This document shows, in pieces, positions 22,051 to 35,545 of a DNA stretch of 64,000 bases. A program made the position numbers and the translations under genes. The stretch is from Oscheius sp. JU75 (lineage: Eukaryota > Nematoda > Chromadorea > Rhabditida > Rhabditidae): contig JASJZC010000006.1 in the NCBI GenBank assembly GCA_037178855.1, positions 3,534,001 through 3,598,000 of the forward strand, in the 5' to 3' direction. Under the pieces are notes generated by a model, which saw only the letters and a list, made by a program, of their open reading frames with translations, did no database searches and was not told the DNA's origin. Positions within the stretch are counted from its first letter, which is position 1; every line of letters begins with the position of its first letter.

Positions 22051-22572
22051 ATGATCAACTCTCACAAACAAGAGCTGCTACGACCAGAAGCTGATAGAGA
22101 ACGTGGCTCGCTACGACCTCTTCTACAGACGCAGCAAACACCTGGGAAAGCAGACAACAAAGCTTCTCAAGTCTCGAAGTCGTCCCTGGCTGACAGCTAC
22201 CTAGGCCTTCCAAACCTACGAGGGCAGGTGAAGACAACTGAGGCGAGTCAGAAGGTGACCGAGATGGCTCAAGTTCTGAAGACGATCGCTCACAAGTTCT
22301 ACCACTTCGACCTGCAGCTTAACTCGCAGTTCATCCAGCCACTGCAGAACTTTCTCGTCCTTCACGGCAATCTGCTGACAAATATCAAGCAGATGGAGAA
22401 AATAAGGAAGGATGTGCAGAAGAAGAGACATAAGGTCCAGAAAGAAGTAGCCCACTTCGAGTCGGTTGCCCAAAATGCCCTTGAGATGATCAACTCGTAC
22501 AAGGAACAGACGTGCCAGGGTCTGAGAAAGTTCGTCCAGGAAGCCAGCGCGAAGAAGATGCCTGAGGCCTAG
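22051..22572 (+). CDS. Helical, BAR-like protein; frame uncertain
   Basis: A 173-codon frame starts at an ATG. Its last 115 residues are strongly helical (VTEMAQVLKTIAHKFYHFDL, FIQPLQNFLVLHGNLL, IKQMEKIRKDVQKKRHKVQK) and recall BAR-type proteins such as the CIBAR/FAM92 group. The first 50 residues do not look coding in this frame; a second frame over the same bases (DQKLIENVARYDLFYRRSKH, then LGKQTTKLLK) does, so the true product probably switches frame near 22165-22205 through a missed intron, an indel or decay. After the stop at 22572 a third frame looks coding again. Function is inferred only from the helical pattern. Confidence 0.4.
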   Translation: MINSHKQELLRPEADRERGSLRPLLQTQQTPGKADNKASQVSKSSLADSYLGLPNLRGQVKTTEASQKVTEMAQVLKTIAHKFYHFDLQLNSQFIQPLQNFLVLHGNLLTNIKQMEKIRKDVQKKRHKVQKEVAHFESVAQNALEMINSYKEQTCQGLRKFVQEASAKKMPEA

Positions 22573-22696
22573 ATTTGACTCGAGAGCGAGCTGAACCAAA
22601 ACTGCCGGACACAGCTCGAGGCGGTCAGCGAAGGGAGAGTCTCGACGAGCCGGTCGACTGTCATGGAGAGCTCGGTCAAGAGTAACTCGAAGCGCC

Positions 22697-22861
22697 ATGA
22701 ACGGGGAGAAGGCGACGGAATCAATGAAAAGCAGCAAGAATAAGAAGAAGGAAGATTCGCAGGAGGAGAAGCTCGAAGAAGAGTCAGAAGAGCCAGGGGA
22801 GGACGAGAAAGAAGAGCGACGAGGACAAAAACGGCAACAGCAGCAGAGACCAGAACCATAG
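22697..22861 (+). other. Short acidic, low-complexity open frame
   Basis: 54 codons from ATG to TAG, rich in Glu, Lys and Ser with a Gln run near the end. It could be the C-terminal tail of the BAR-like gene just upstream if the frame is restored by splicing or if the locus is frameshifted. As a free-standing gene it is unlikely. Confidence 0.25.
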
Positions 22862-24910
22862 AGGAACAACAACAATGAACATGTACGTGAGTTTTGTTTA
22901 TTTCATTATAGAAGGGTTGGGAGGAGTGGGGAGAACTCTCAACTCCATGTCTCCTTCTGTCGAGCAATAACTCTTCTTGTTGAAATCTATCTATTATAGC
23001 ATTGCCACAAAATCTTCAGGTCGTGTCGACTTGCTCAGATGAAGTGATATTCTATTTCAGATGAAGTAATATTCTACCGAAGGGAGTCAAAGACTCTTTG
23101 CCAGAATCTGCGGGAATACCCGTGTTGAAAAAGTCCACATAGTTGCAGAAATGCAGCCTCACTGCCTTCAGTTCATATTTGCTCTGATCGTCTGATCCAT
23201 GATCCTTCCCGTAAGAGGATCCCCCTCTTTCTGACCTTCAGATTCGGGAAGAGAGTTCCTTTGACTTGAAACTCTGTTAGGCGGAGTGGGACATTCCAGG
23301 TAGAGTTCCCTTTCAAGACGGAACCCTGCTCTGAAAACAATGGCTACTGACAGCTTCCTCCTGTCATTTGTCTGCCCGGATGAATTATTTTTCTCTCTCC
23401 GAGAGAGAATAAGTCATTCCGCCTTCAGTCCTCCTCGTTCTCTGTTCTAGACTCAGGAGACAATGACCCTGTCAATCCCTTGGAATACCCCCAAAAATAG
23501 TCTGGATATCCTCTGAAGCGGATAGAAAAAGGCGTGGTGTGAAAGTCTTTAAATAATTCAGAGTAATGTCACTACGGAACTCAATGGCAGGTCCCGAGCC
23601 CTCGCGCACAAACAATGCGAATCCGAAGGTTCGTCTCCTCTCTTCCTGGAAATGACGTTTTGCGATTGAAGTCTCTTTCATATGGTTCCATATTCTTGAC
23701 CTCTAGGATATGAGAGAAACCTAAGCTAGAGCATACTTCGACCTGTTCTTGTCCTACTAATTCGGATACAGAACTGCTTCTAGGCAATGATTTAAACTTA
23801 TCAAGTCGAACTATGAGCCTGCAAACTATAACGATAACTAAACTGCAATGGGTGCGGCCTTTGAAAAGGAGTACTGACACTTTCAAAGTACGTAGTTTCT
23901 TAGTTTTTCCAGATTGTCAATTCTTTCCTATACTCTATAGAATCTTTGTCATATTGTCAATTTCAGTGGACTGTCATGGTCCGTGCCTGTCAAGATGTGT
24001 CTATTTTCTTTCGTCATCCTAGTCTTACCGGTCAGACAGGGACAATTTCCGAAAATCTGACAGGGACTACTGTCCTGTAGCTCTGGACTGCTGGTCTGAC
24101 GGGACATAGGATACGGACAATCAAAGTTACATTGCCAAACCATATGACACAATTCTTCACTGTAGTTTATCCTCTTTTCAAAGATTCTCACCAAGGCTAT
24201 TATCCAACCCCCCCTCTATTCCCGAAAACACTAGATTTTCTTTTCTCCCCTCCCTTCAATTAGCTTCGTCGAAGCTTCGATCTGTTGGTTAGTTTCGCGT
24301 TTCTCTTTCCTTCCTCCCTAGGATTAACAAAGTTTCTCCCACTCTCAGAGCCACATTTCCAAACAAACAGCCTTCTTCACAAGTTCTTGACTGGCACAAG
24401 TAGTTACCAATTCTCCGCTCGGGTGGAGTGCGAAAACAGAATCAAAACTGTCACACATTGTTGATAGGAGGCAGCACGTCATGGCAGATAAACAGAAGAG
24501 GGGTTAAGATGAATGAAGCTTTTCTTTCGTTCCGAGGATAGGGGGAGAGCCTCCGTTCAGCAATTCCTGTAGGCAGTGAAGCGTAAGGTAACTGGTGAGT
24601 GCTTTAGATGTGAGAGAGGGGAGGGAACAACCGACACCTATCAGTAGACACCTACTCTTTGGTTCGATCTCTTGTTCTTTGCTACTCCATGTCGCCTTTT
24701 TAGCGTTTTTCTGAAAGTTGAACGAATTAAGACCACAAACGTCCTCTCAAGACCGTCTCACTCTGTCACTCGTTGTTCAGACAGAAATCTTTTCAGTATG
24801 TTTCTACAACTACCTACGCAACATCTGAATCATTTGGACCACTAGTAAAAGCTATGGGACAGCCAGTTTGCGAGGACATACTCTCTCATTGTTAAAATGC
24901 TTGAACTCTT

Positions 24911-24964
24911 TTTGACATGATATAGCTGAACATTAATAGACATGTCTTGTGCGGACACCATGGT
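24911..24964 (+). repeat. Fragment of the Helitron-like repeat (copy E)
   Basis: The segments ttgacatgatat, attaatagacatg and tgtgcggacaccatgg match the central blocks of copy A in order and spacing, without either end. Confidence 0.45.
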
Positions 24965-27650
24965 AGAACCTGAGAGTTACGTTTACTACAGTTGACAGGC
25001 TAGTTGCTTTGCTCTTTGAAGGCCAACGGGCGTTGCATTCCACTTTGATAGAGACAGTAGCACTGTTCTTCGAGTCAGTCTGAAGAGTCGAGAGGTTTCT
25101 GCCCAGATGAACTGGTTCTTTCCTTGGTTCTCTGATTTCTCGAGATCGACATACGTCTGACAAACGACTAGAAGTTCATTGACTACCTCTTACGTAATTC
25201 TTGTTCTTCCCTCGCTCTAAAATTTCCTCTAAAAAGTGATCGTTCTCTCCTCGGTAAACACATTATTACAAAGTTTCATCAGCTGAACTGACGTCTGAGA
25301 CGAAGCCCAACACCTGTCTCTTGGCCACAAGAGAAAATCATGGAGAAACTCAATTTTGGTCTGGAGCTCTTTGGAGGGCGTATTTGCCCTGCCCTGATTG
25401 CATTACCTTTCTGTCTTTCCCTCTCCTTCCCTTGGGGGTTCGTATCGGGTGAGAATCTTTGTCTCTCTCTCTCTCTTTTTGGAAACTTGGCAGCTCGTCA
25501 GTGTGGAAACTCTTATCCCACCCTCTCGACGGCGTTCTTGACTCAAATTTGATTCTCTGACAGGCTCTACGCCTCACTCGTCATTCCGAGACTGACAAGG
25601 TCTTACAACTTTGCTTTTCCTTGGGGAGTCATTAGTTGGCAGATGTTTCTATACCGGGAAAGACAATTTCACCTGTCACTGTACTCCCGATTGATGTTCA
25701 CCTGTGTCTGTACTCATGTCTAGAAGTGAGTCAAGATGCTCTCTGGGGTCCAACGGTCCAACGTGGTCCATGACAGTTAGAAAATATAATAAACATAGAA
25801 TTCCAACTTCTACCTGAGCAGAACCCCATCTCAGCCTCTCAAATCTTCCTTCCGTTTCGAGTTTTTATCAGCTATCCAGCACCTAAAGTCAAACATGGAA
25901 CCTTACAGCCCTTTAAACTTTGTTCCTCGAAAGACACGATGACTCTGATAACGTGTCATCATTAAATTCTCAGCCAAGAAATTGAAAACAAACAGGCGAG
26001 ACTGTGTTTTGCTCAAAGCTTACAGTGCCTGTAATCAGTTTCAATTAGTCCCTCAGTAATGCTTTGGCTGATCTCTGAGATCCACTATGACCACCTTACT
26101 TGACTGCAAAGAGGTCCCACGACAAATGTTTAAAGAACTGTGAGTTCTAGTAGAAGATGTAAATCTGCCTTTACTTTCCATAGCTCTCATTTTCAGCTCT
26201 ATCCTTTGTTGTTGTTCTCAAAGATCAAAAAGTTTAAGTGATCCTCTAAAATATTCTACCGCCTTTCGGTCGTCAAGTGTGGGTGGGCAGAAGGACTAAA
26301 GCTACCCGTTCCAGCCTCTCCCAGTTCAATAAGTCTCCAATTTCTTATTGTCCTCTGTCCACTTGATATTGTCAGTTTTTGGGCGGGAGAAATTCAAGCT
26401 CTGCCCTCTCAATCAGCCCCCCGATCGAGTTTTGCCTAATTTCCTGGCGTCAAAACAGAGCTCTCTCCTCTCTCGAATGTGAAATGTTCGAATTTTGGCG
26501 GCCAGTCCCCGGAAGAGCTCCGTATCCGGGACGTGCTCCCCCACGCAGAAAGACGAAAAAGTAACCAGGGGGACCCTACCTGGCCCCTAAACAAACCACT
26601 GCCAACAACAGCTCCATTACCCACTACAACCTTTCAAAAACACGCTATGTTTGTGTGGTCGTCAGCTACAGAACATTCCAGATCGAGACAATTTCCGAGA
26701 TTGTTCCGATGAGTCTCACTGCCAGAAGACCATGCGATGACGGGCTCATTCGGTTTTTCTGAACCATGTGAGAACATACTCTTTCTTCCAACGACTCTTC
26801 TTCCATGAATCTTAGTCAGTAGTCGTAGTTCCTGATAAATGACCAGTTCTTCGGAGTCAACTTTCTTCAGTTCCTTATGAGAAGAGTCGGTGACTCCCTT
26901 TTCTACTAGAGGTTTGAGCTCGATTCCTCGCTCTTGCCTTGTTCCGAACAGTAGCTATCCCCACGGAATCCCCTCAGAGAAAGGCTTGTTTCTCTCTACT
27001 CCACATGGTTTTCAGCTCGACTACCGACTCTTCTTCCAGAACCTCATCTCATGACAAGGAAATCATGAATAGAAAGATTGAAAATTGTGCGGGCAAGAGC
27101 CGCGTCACACTTGCTCTAACTTTTGGCCCCTCTCACGTTTCAGTCCTCCTGGTCATGCCTCCTTTGAACTTCCGGTCGCGTGTCCATTGAAAAATTTGGT
27201 CCTTCTTCTTCCCCAAACTGCAAAAGTGTAGGAGGGCTTCCTCATAGCCTCTGGGCTTGAACACTGAGCCGACTAATCATCCTCTTCTGGCGCCTTCAGT
27301 CCTTCAATTGGAACTGGGCCCGAAATCAGCTCGTGGTTCCGGGTTGTGGAACAGTTGGAAGATCCTCCTCCTCTTTCTGTTTTCTACACGTCGACCTGAA
27401 TTAGATGATGTCCATCCGAAATGGAAGATTTGTTTTGTTCTCTTGTTTGCAACGCATCAGACTGGTCGACAATGGAATGAGCTTTCATTCACTAAGGGAC
27501 CATCTGTTTACGAAGGACAGCTCGAAATTGGGTATTCGTTTGGAATATGTACTCTTTTCACTGCCTACTCTATCGAAAACTAGTTTTCCGTACCTGTCTT
27601 CCCATCCACCAAACCTCATCTTTCCAAGTCTTGTTTCAGTTGCACAATGT

Positions 27651-27732
27651 CATTTTTCAGCTTTGTAATGTTCTGCAAGATTGTAGAGTAGATCAAAATC
27701 TACAACTTTATAGAACATCGCTTGGCTGGAAA
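27651..27732. repeat. Palindromic hairpin family, copy 2
   Basis: Left arm catttttcagctttgtaatg then ttctgcaagattgtaga; right arm tctacaactttatagaacat then cgcttggctggaaa. The two halves are imperfect reverse complements around a short spacer. Confidence 0.65.
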
Positions 27733-30700
27733 CCCCCAATGCAAATTAGCCCAGAACTGTCGCAAAAGTCTTGCCATCGACGTCTATTATTCTTACCCAT
27801 ACCATCTCGATCTGCCGTACTCTACGCGATATATTTTTGGTACGGGCATCTCTCCCATCCCTAATTGATGAAGCTGCCCTTTATGTATTCTGCTGCATCT
27901 CATTCCGTCTTCTCCTTCTACTTTTAGCAGCCAATCTCTGCTGACTGAATCAGCCTGCCCGATCCAATAAGACTCATATTGCGAGGGAGGCGAAGCCTAA
28001 GAGTCAGTTTATATTTCTGGGGGTCGTTTATCAGCGCAGACCAGATGTCAAGGAAGGTTTGAGCTTTGAAATTGGATCAGATGATTTACGACGACCTCTG
28101 TTTACTCCCTCTCTACTCTACTTGGTGATTGGTGGACAGGTGAAAGAGGGCCTGTCGGAAATTTGTTTGATGTCTGCTGTCAGGGAGACAGGGAGAGGAG
28201 AGAATCTAGTGCTCGTTGTTCCCTTGTTCATAGACTCTACTAGAACGTTGTTGCCGATTTTATGACTAACTAAATGGCAGTTTCTTCCCGCCTGCTAACT
28301 TTTGAACCTCAGAGGAATCGTAATAAAACTCTCAGGTACCTCTTGTCATTTCCCCTCGTATCTCAAACTTAGCGGCAACTTGAAAATGTCCTAATCGTGC
28401 CGAGACCAAGTAGCAGGTCTTTACGGTTTCGGCCCATGCAAACCTATGAATGTTTTTTTCCGAGTCTTCTAAAATCTTCACGACCATTAGGATTTCTCTC
28501 TTTCTACCCCGTTCGAAAGAGGAAGGGAGACCTTCTCGTCTCACTTATCTCCATAGAATCCGATTAATTGTGGGCAACAGATAAATGAGCTTTTTGACTT
28601 CTCTCTCCGTCGAGCAAAAACACCATTTTGTAGTCTATTTTCCCGTGGGCGCAGTTCCTTGTCGAAAAATGTTAATCCTCCTTCCAATGTGACAGAGAGA
28701 GAGAGAGTCTAATTATCCGTCAGGCGTCAAAGCTGTCATTTTATGTTTTCTTTTCTCTGGTAGAAATAGAGAACACCCTCTTTTTTGACATAGTATCCTA
28801 CATTTCAATTAGCGTAGTCTTCCCGTTAATGCACTCTCTCTCCCAAACCATCTTGCAACCTCTCAAAATTTGGCCAATTTGTCTCTCTCTGTGTCTTTAG
28901 AGACTCAGATGCCGATCATCAGGGGGCTCCCAAATGTGATTTACCTCCCCCAATAATCCAACTATGTCTCGTCTTTGGTGCCCCAATCCAAAATGAACCC
29001 TTGGTTTTTCTTCGAAACACGACCGGAAATCAACTTTCTATGGACCAGATTGTCGATTGTTTGCTCCCCTTTTGGGATATCTCGACTTCCGGTGGTCCAA
29101 AGTTTACGTAGATGGAGAATTACGTGATTTTGTCACCTTCGACCTACTCACTTAATCGAGTCTCCCTTCTGTTTGGGTGAACCTTGAAGTATAGACTGAT
29201 ACTAAACTTATAAGTTTTTAGGAACTGAAAGGTTATGGGGAAATGGGGAGGTGGGTTTAAGTAGAGACAGTTTATCGGTTGTTTGGCCGTGTTTTATCTC
29301 CTTTTCTCCAACTATTTTCAAATTTTGTTGGTGTTACTCTCATGGATACGTGCAGCTGTTACCCCTCAACATATGGCAAAGATTCCAGTTTTCTGTTTTG
29401 AAATCTGACCAGTTGCCTACAGCATCATCAGCCGTACTTATACTATCACAATTAATTAATACAATTAATATAACTTTAGCTCTCTTGTTCTGTCCTTGTC
29501 AGCCTGTTTCTGTCATCGAGTTAGTCCGGAACAATTCTGGTTGACCACCATCAGTTTCTCGACAAAGTTTACTTGCCTTTTTGGTCCGAGCTCAATAGGC
29601 ATAATATCAGACGCGACAGGGACGAGAGCAAAGCTGTCATTTTGACCCAGTCAGATTTCAGATGAATGCCCAGTAGAGGTTTTACTTGATTCCTAGCAGT
29701 CTAGCTTCCGTTTACTCAGGGTACATTAGTTGAGAGTCCACGTACCAATGGTCAAAATAAGTGCGTCACCTCTCTCTGAGAAAACTAATATTCTCGGACA
29801 CAAACAGTAGCTTCTCTCCTAGGTTGAGCACTGATCACTTCACGCTCCTTCTCTCCGGAGACAATGTGCATGTCAGATGAGGATCATAGCTCGAGCCGAG
29901 CGGACATATCCTATTTCCATTCTGGGAGGACAAACAGGTATTCAGAGCTTTTTTTTGCAAAAGGTAACTGAATCTGTGTCTCGTTCTCAATCACAAATCT
30001 TCCTGTTTCCAGTTTTTTTGTTCTGTCTAGAGGCGTTAGGGAGAGTGCGAGTTATGCACGAATCTCTGCCCTCATCTACGATAATGTTCTTCCACGAGAG
30101 CATTCACTTTATGCGCAAATTTGCAAGCTTTTTCCGTAGTCTGTCGAGCCGTAGGAGTCTACATTCTTGGTGTATGAACATTGTTCCTGTACTAACTTTC
30201 CAATCCAAAACTTCCAGTTTTGTGTTCTTGGTACAGCACACAGCCCTGGTTCGAACCTTATTGCCTCACTTTGACCCATTCTACCCTTTGGCCCATGCAG
30301 TTATATCCCACATTTTTGGACAATGTTTTAGAATATTGAGCATCAGAAAGAACCTACGTCACCAAACACATTATTCTACTGCGTAACTCTCTGAAAGCAA
30401 TTCGTTATAACTCAGACTTCAAAGTTGCCATCTAACTATCTAGCAATAACCAACTGCCAATAAATTCTCGATTCTGGTTCGTGGCTGCGGACAAACAGAT
30501 AGTGTGCGCCACAGTAGAAAGGTTACCGCTCTAGACCATCATCCAAGCATGAAACACTTCCTTGGTTAGTGAAGACCTGGAGCGATCCAAGGCTTTTGAT
30601 TCAACTTGCCAAATTTATCTCGCATAACACTTGACTTGAAAGTCCACAATAATTTTGGACAGCACTGTCGTATTACAGACGACTTTTTTTACTTGTAGAT

Positions 30701-31169
30701 GCAGGCTGATTTGATGCAATTGAGGAGTTGGTGCCCACAATTGTTCGAGCAAGTCCAATACTCTATTCTCCTTCCATTGTTTTGCTATCAAAACTCACAT
30801 TTCATCGTGGAACTACCCCTATTCGCATATTCCAGTCTTGTCACTGCATCCTTATCATTTACAAGGCGTGTTTCAAGCTGAACTTTGTAGGTGACTTATC
30901 TCTTTTATCCCCTGGCAGATTTCACCTTGTTACTGTGGGGTTATGGTGTTCGTAATCCGTAGACTGTGTATCGGTACAAAGTGCAAAAATTCAAAACGAT
31001 AGCACCCATGACACCTTATAAGTTAGTAGATTTTATCTAATGGAGCTATTATGAGTATACGTAAACCTCACATGAGCCTCTCACTCTTTCTGAATAATTT
31101 AGCTAATCATTTTCTGCACTCGACTCTTTCCCTATCTTCTCTCTTTTGAATATAAGACACCTATTTCAG

Positions 31170-31222
31170 GCTGTGATGGACGCTCTGGTGAAAAGTCTAC
31201 CGCTGAGGCAGTTTGGAGAGCG
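31170..31222 (+). other. Candidate 5' coding exon (GPCR gene?)
   Basis: A strong ctatttcag acceptor and a GTGAGT donor bound a 53-nt segment. It contains an ATG at 31175 and reads MDALVKSLPLRQFGER, ending in phase 2. The next candidate exon (33354) and the first receptor exon (41428) both continue in phase. Two matches of phase by chance are not rare (about 1 in 9), so this is tentative. Confidence 0.3.
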
Positions 31223-33353
31223 GTGAGTCTTTAAGATTTTTTCCCCAAAACACGGTCTACGAACAGGGACTAGGTCTTTACAAATGGTCCTTGACATTTT
31301 ATCGGGTGGTAAAGAAAACATGTGTCCACACTCTAATTGTTTTCTCTCACTTGTCAGTCATCTTCATCATCAAACTGGTTCCCACTCTCTGACTTTGACG
31401 TGTACAATCTCTGGTGGACTAAGAGATGTCCAATTTGCATGCGTAATCCTAGAGAACTGCAACACCAACTTTTACTTTTCTCAATCTTCTCTATCTTTGG
31501 AGAACTTGGGCTTCAAACTATAAACACTCTTCTTCTTAGCCCCCGAAAATTCTCTCATTCCGACCGACAAATGAGAGAAATTCTTTATGGACGACCAGCT
31601 CTACTTTTTGTTCGTCAAAATTGGTCCAATTCGTCAGCTCGGTGAAATTGGCCGCCGTCTTCTTCGTTTTCTGGAAGAGTTGCAGGAGAAGATGGTCTTA
31701 GGAGATGTTTACTGAGGATTTTCCACTCCAATTTCATAATTTCATAGGGGGTCTTTGATCCTTTTCCATTCGAAGTCACTCTCTCTCTCTCTCTCTGGTT
31801 ATGAACTTCGTAAGTATCTCTATCTAGCCGCTGTATCTGTTTGACTCATCCCGCAGTGCCTATTGTTGTATTCACCCGACTACCTCTTCTGTTGTTCAAA
31901 GACAGTCCAGTTGTTCTATGACCATACTAAGGGTTCGTTGACTTCTGATACTTTCAGAACAGACCATGTTTTCCTATTTTCACTCGCCAGCTGCTCTTTC
32001 GGCATGCCCTTCTATTGCTGAATCCAGCTGTCTAGGTCAGCTTCCACCGCCATTGTAGTCTGACTTTGTCCCTGATAGTCTTCTGCACGTGCCTTTATCA
32101 ACTTACACATCAGTAGTTTCCTCTACTCAATCCTTGGTACCCTTTTTCATACTTTTCAGCCAATTGACTGTCTTATCTACTGAGTCTAGGACTATCTACA
32201 TCTAGTCAGAAGCGAAGTTTGGACAGGAGATAACTTGTCAACATATTTCTTGACTTCCTCTTAACTTGTTCGTGGTGGCGAATGAATAGTGGAGACATAC
32301 AGACAGTTTTTCTTAGAGTCATGTCTTGGTAGTGTTGTTGATGGGCGGACATGCATAAAAACTAGTTTTCTAGGAGTCTAGATCTATCATACATGACAGA
32401 AAGATTGAGTACTACTTCTTGTCATAGAAGAGAGTCTTTCCTGACTTCCCCAAATCGCTCTTGCTACCAAAAACTGTTTGTTTATGTTTCCAAACTTCCT
32501 CCCACTCTACGAATTAGCCTCATTCGACCCTCTTCTAAAGATTCTTCGCTCTCCCAGATGTGACTTCCCCTCTCGCCCGTTTCCCACCCACGAAATCAGA
32601 AAATCACGAGGTTCCGAGTCCGTCATCTTGATTTTTCGGGGCCCCACCTGCGTATTACTCTGTACCCGTGAATTATTCCCAACCTTCTTCTAGTCTTAGA
32701 CACGAGAATCTCGCAAAAAAGGAAGTCTTGCTCTCTGCTTGCAACATCACACCTGGCGCCTGGACTTCTGTATAATTCAATCGCGAAAATCTAGTTTTTA
32801 TAGCAGAGAGAGCGATCTCTTGCTACGTGGTGTGGTTTTTCACTCGGGGCTGCCACAGCTATGCACATAGATGAAGAGCGCGAGCTCTTCCCCGAAAGTT
32901 TCTGACCCGTTAAATGCTATCCAAACTTTTGATGCCCAAACCTAGAGAGACCCTCAGCTAGACGGGTAGTCATCTATTTTGAGAGCCGCTGAACTCCAAG
33001 CTCTGAACTCCTCCTATGGAGTCCCATCAAGATTTTGCGGTCCTTTTTGAACTTGGACCCTACCACAAACTTGGGCCAAACGCTAGAACCTAACCATGAA
33101 GTTCGTGGCGGAACCCAAATTCGAAAAAACCCGCTCAGCTTGAATGTTTGTCTGTAACGACTCCTCTTCCTGATCGCCACATCACCTCCTATTTTCGGCT
33201 CCCGATATGTTTACTGTTCATCCTGTCTCAATCAGCTACCATTTAAAATACCAAATTCCTACTATTCACCGCGACTGTTTACCGTCATTTTTGTTCCACT
33301 TGACGTTTCTCTTTATCCGAGTCATCTGCCCAATTTCAGTCATTTCACAGCAG

Positions 33354-33392
33354 GATGGAAGAGACCACGACCCAAGTCTGGTATGAGATTAC
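33354..33392 (+). other. Candidate 5' coding exon (GPCR gene?)
   Basis: A 39-nt segment between a cacagcag acceptor and a GTAAGT donor, reading MEETTTQVWYEIT from an ATG at 33355 and ending in phase 2. The acceptor at 41427 leaves one base before the receptor ATG, so the junction is in frame. Thr/Glu-rich sequence would suit a receptor N-terminus. It could equally be chance. Confidence 0.35.
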
Positions 33393-33860
33393 GTAAGTTC
33401 CGAAAGTCAACAGTTTTCCATAATCCTCTTACTTCCATCCCGTGTTTATCGTACAGGCTTAGATTAAGAATTCAATTTGTAGCTGTATCTCGCAGGTTAC
33501 AGCAACTATTAATAGTCAACTTAAGTGATTCAGGTTTCTCGAAGGGCAATCAAAAGATCAGTGAAAGGGGAGGAAATGCCTCAAATTATGGACCGGAAAT
33601 TCCGGCTCATCTGGAAGGGCCTCTGGAAGAGAGACTGATATCACTAGTGCATTCTGTAGGGTATTTTGGATTTAATTGAGCGTATAGAATCATTAAGCTG
33701 TACGAACAGATATCGAGAAAACGCTGATCCAATTTTCAAAAGACGGAAGTTACCGCTTGAATGAGTACTGAGAGTATCGTCGCATGACAGGAAGACAAAA
33801 CTTACCGTCCTTTTCAATGCTCCACCCAGTAATTTTGACATGTCAACTCTTATCCCAAAC

Positions 33861-33906
33861 TTGTTACAGGGTTAAAGCTTAGGCTTAGGCTTTAACCCTA
33901 TAACAA
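33861..33906. repeat. Hairpin with TTAGGC loop
   Basis: Arms 33861-33878 and 33889-33906 are 18 nt each with one mismatch. The loop and first bases of the right arm contain TTAGGCTTAGGC, two copies of the hexamer used by nematode telomeres. Confidence 0.75.
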
Positions 33907-35464
33907 AAACCACAACGTCTCCACCTTTGCATTATTATAAATTTGTCATTCTATTAATGTCTTAACGAACCATGCCAGGACAGTTTACATAGCCATTTGA
34001 CAGGTCCCATTGAACTCGAGAGCTGTCTTGTAACGCCTAATCCCTTGACAATATGTTAGATTTTGTTCCACATCATTCCAGAGAGTTCTGTTTGTGAGTA
34101 GTTAGTACCACACACCTTGTAACAATGAGTAGCAAAGATGATAGAGAATCAGGAAATCTCCTTGGAGCTCTCAAACGTAGAAGCCCTGGCATCGTTATTA
34201 GGTAGAGACGAAGACAAGGTAACAATAAAACCCACGTTTTTCTAACTCTCAAAATCCGACATATGTATCAGAGACATCCCTGGCAACTTATGTAGGTCAG
34301 TGAGAGCAAACCCCTCTGTTTTTTAACTTATTGACAGGACTTTAAAAAGGATCAGTCTTTTTGACATCATGTCAAATCCCTGACGTTTCTTCTACTTCCC
34401 AAACATCCCGCTTTGTGGAAGTTTCCCGTATTAATCAGATTGATCCCAACAAAAAAAATCTAAGACGATTCTTGACTTCTCTCGGAGATTTCCGCGTGTC
34501 TTCCTTCCTGAGAGATGCACTGCTGCGCATTCCAGTGAATAATTCCAGTGAACGACTTCTAGGAGGTTCACGTTTTCGTTTCTCGATTGCCGGGGACCAA
34601 ACTGGTTCTAGAACTTCGGAACCCCGTTGTGTCCTCGACAAAGTTTAACGACCTGTTTGTAAAAAGAAAGCTGTCCAAAGAGAGAAAGGACCCCGAGGCC
34701 CCTATCTGTTTTCAATTGCCTCAGCTCCCCCCTAATTAGCTCGGCGTCACTCTCTTTCCTCCTCGCTCCTTTGGTCAATCCTAGGCACTTAGGAGGTCCG
34801 GTCTGTTTCTTTGAAAATTCCCAGTCTTCTAGTCTTCTTTCTGTTTTCTTGAAACTTGAAAGAAAGCTTTGATCTCTTGTGTCTCTGGTGTCTCATGACT
34901 GATTTCCACTTATACTGTAAATTTACAAAGAGCGCGACATGTTTTCTAATATCATCTTTACTCGAAATCTTACGCTATCTTATCGAGCGAATCATAAAAG
35001 GACGTCACGTACTCTTTACATTTTTTTACAAAGAGTTTGACCGAAGCGGGAAAATGGGTTGACCAATCACGATTCAATCGAGTAAGGCTTCGTCTCTGAC
35101 ATTGCGGTTTCTGTCACACAAGTCTATCTCCATATCTATCGAATCTAGTAGAAAATCAGTGGGAAGAACATTGAAATATTCGAATTCCGAACATTTATCA
35201 GCCATCGAATTCAAAAGAGAGACACTTTAAAACATTCTGGTAGTCTCTCTGGATCGAAGAAGGACAAGATTTCTTTCCAGGAAAATTTGGGTAACGGTGC
35301 TATAGCAGATTTCGATGATTCTACGATACATGCAGCAATTTCCAGTCTTCTAGTCTTCTCGCAATTTACAAAAAAATTTGGATCTTCTCAGTAATAAAAA
35401 AGTGTTGCAGGGATATGTACCATAGTTTCACGCTCACCCACTTTTTTCGGATAGATTCTCCTAT

Positions 35465-35545
35465 CTTCCAGATAGGTTTTGTTCTGCAAATTTATGGATC
35501 AAATGCTACAACTTTGCAAAACATTGCTGAGCTTGAAAATTGCTG
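35465..35545. repeat. Palindromic hairpin family, copy 3
   Basis: Contains ttgttctgcaaatttatg and, inverted, gctacaactttgcaaaacattg followed by agcttgaaaat; same layout as the copy at 27651. Confidence 0.55.

Larger units (their letters stand above)
22862..31169. other. 8.3 kb without a recognisable gene
   Basis: I found no exon series or RNA gene here. Contents are AT- and CT-rich sequence, a fragment of the Helitron-like repeat at 24911-24964, a palindromic-family copy at 27651-27732 and a GA tract near 28691-28707. All listed frames are short and lack domains. The stretch may be the regulatory region or long 5' intron of the receptor gene downstream. Confidence 0.5.

Noticed and set aside
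22216-22875. 219-codon minus-strand frame rich in Ser, Leu and Cys
   Set aside because: It is the antisense shadow of the Glu/Lys-rich plus-strand BAR-like sequence; composition is explained by the complement.
26379-26712. Arg/Pro-rich frames of 60-77 codons
   Set aside because: No conserved domain, no splice context, and overlapping frames on both strands are equally open.
29877-30386. 169-codon plus-strand frame in the gene-free region
   Set aside because: Longest frame there, but residue composition is Ser/Phe-rich as expected from CT-rich DNA and no domain is visible.
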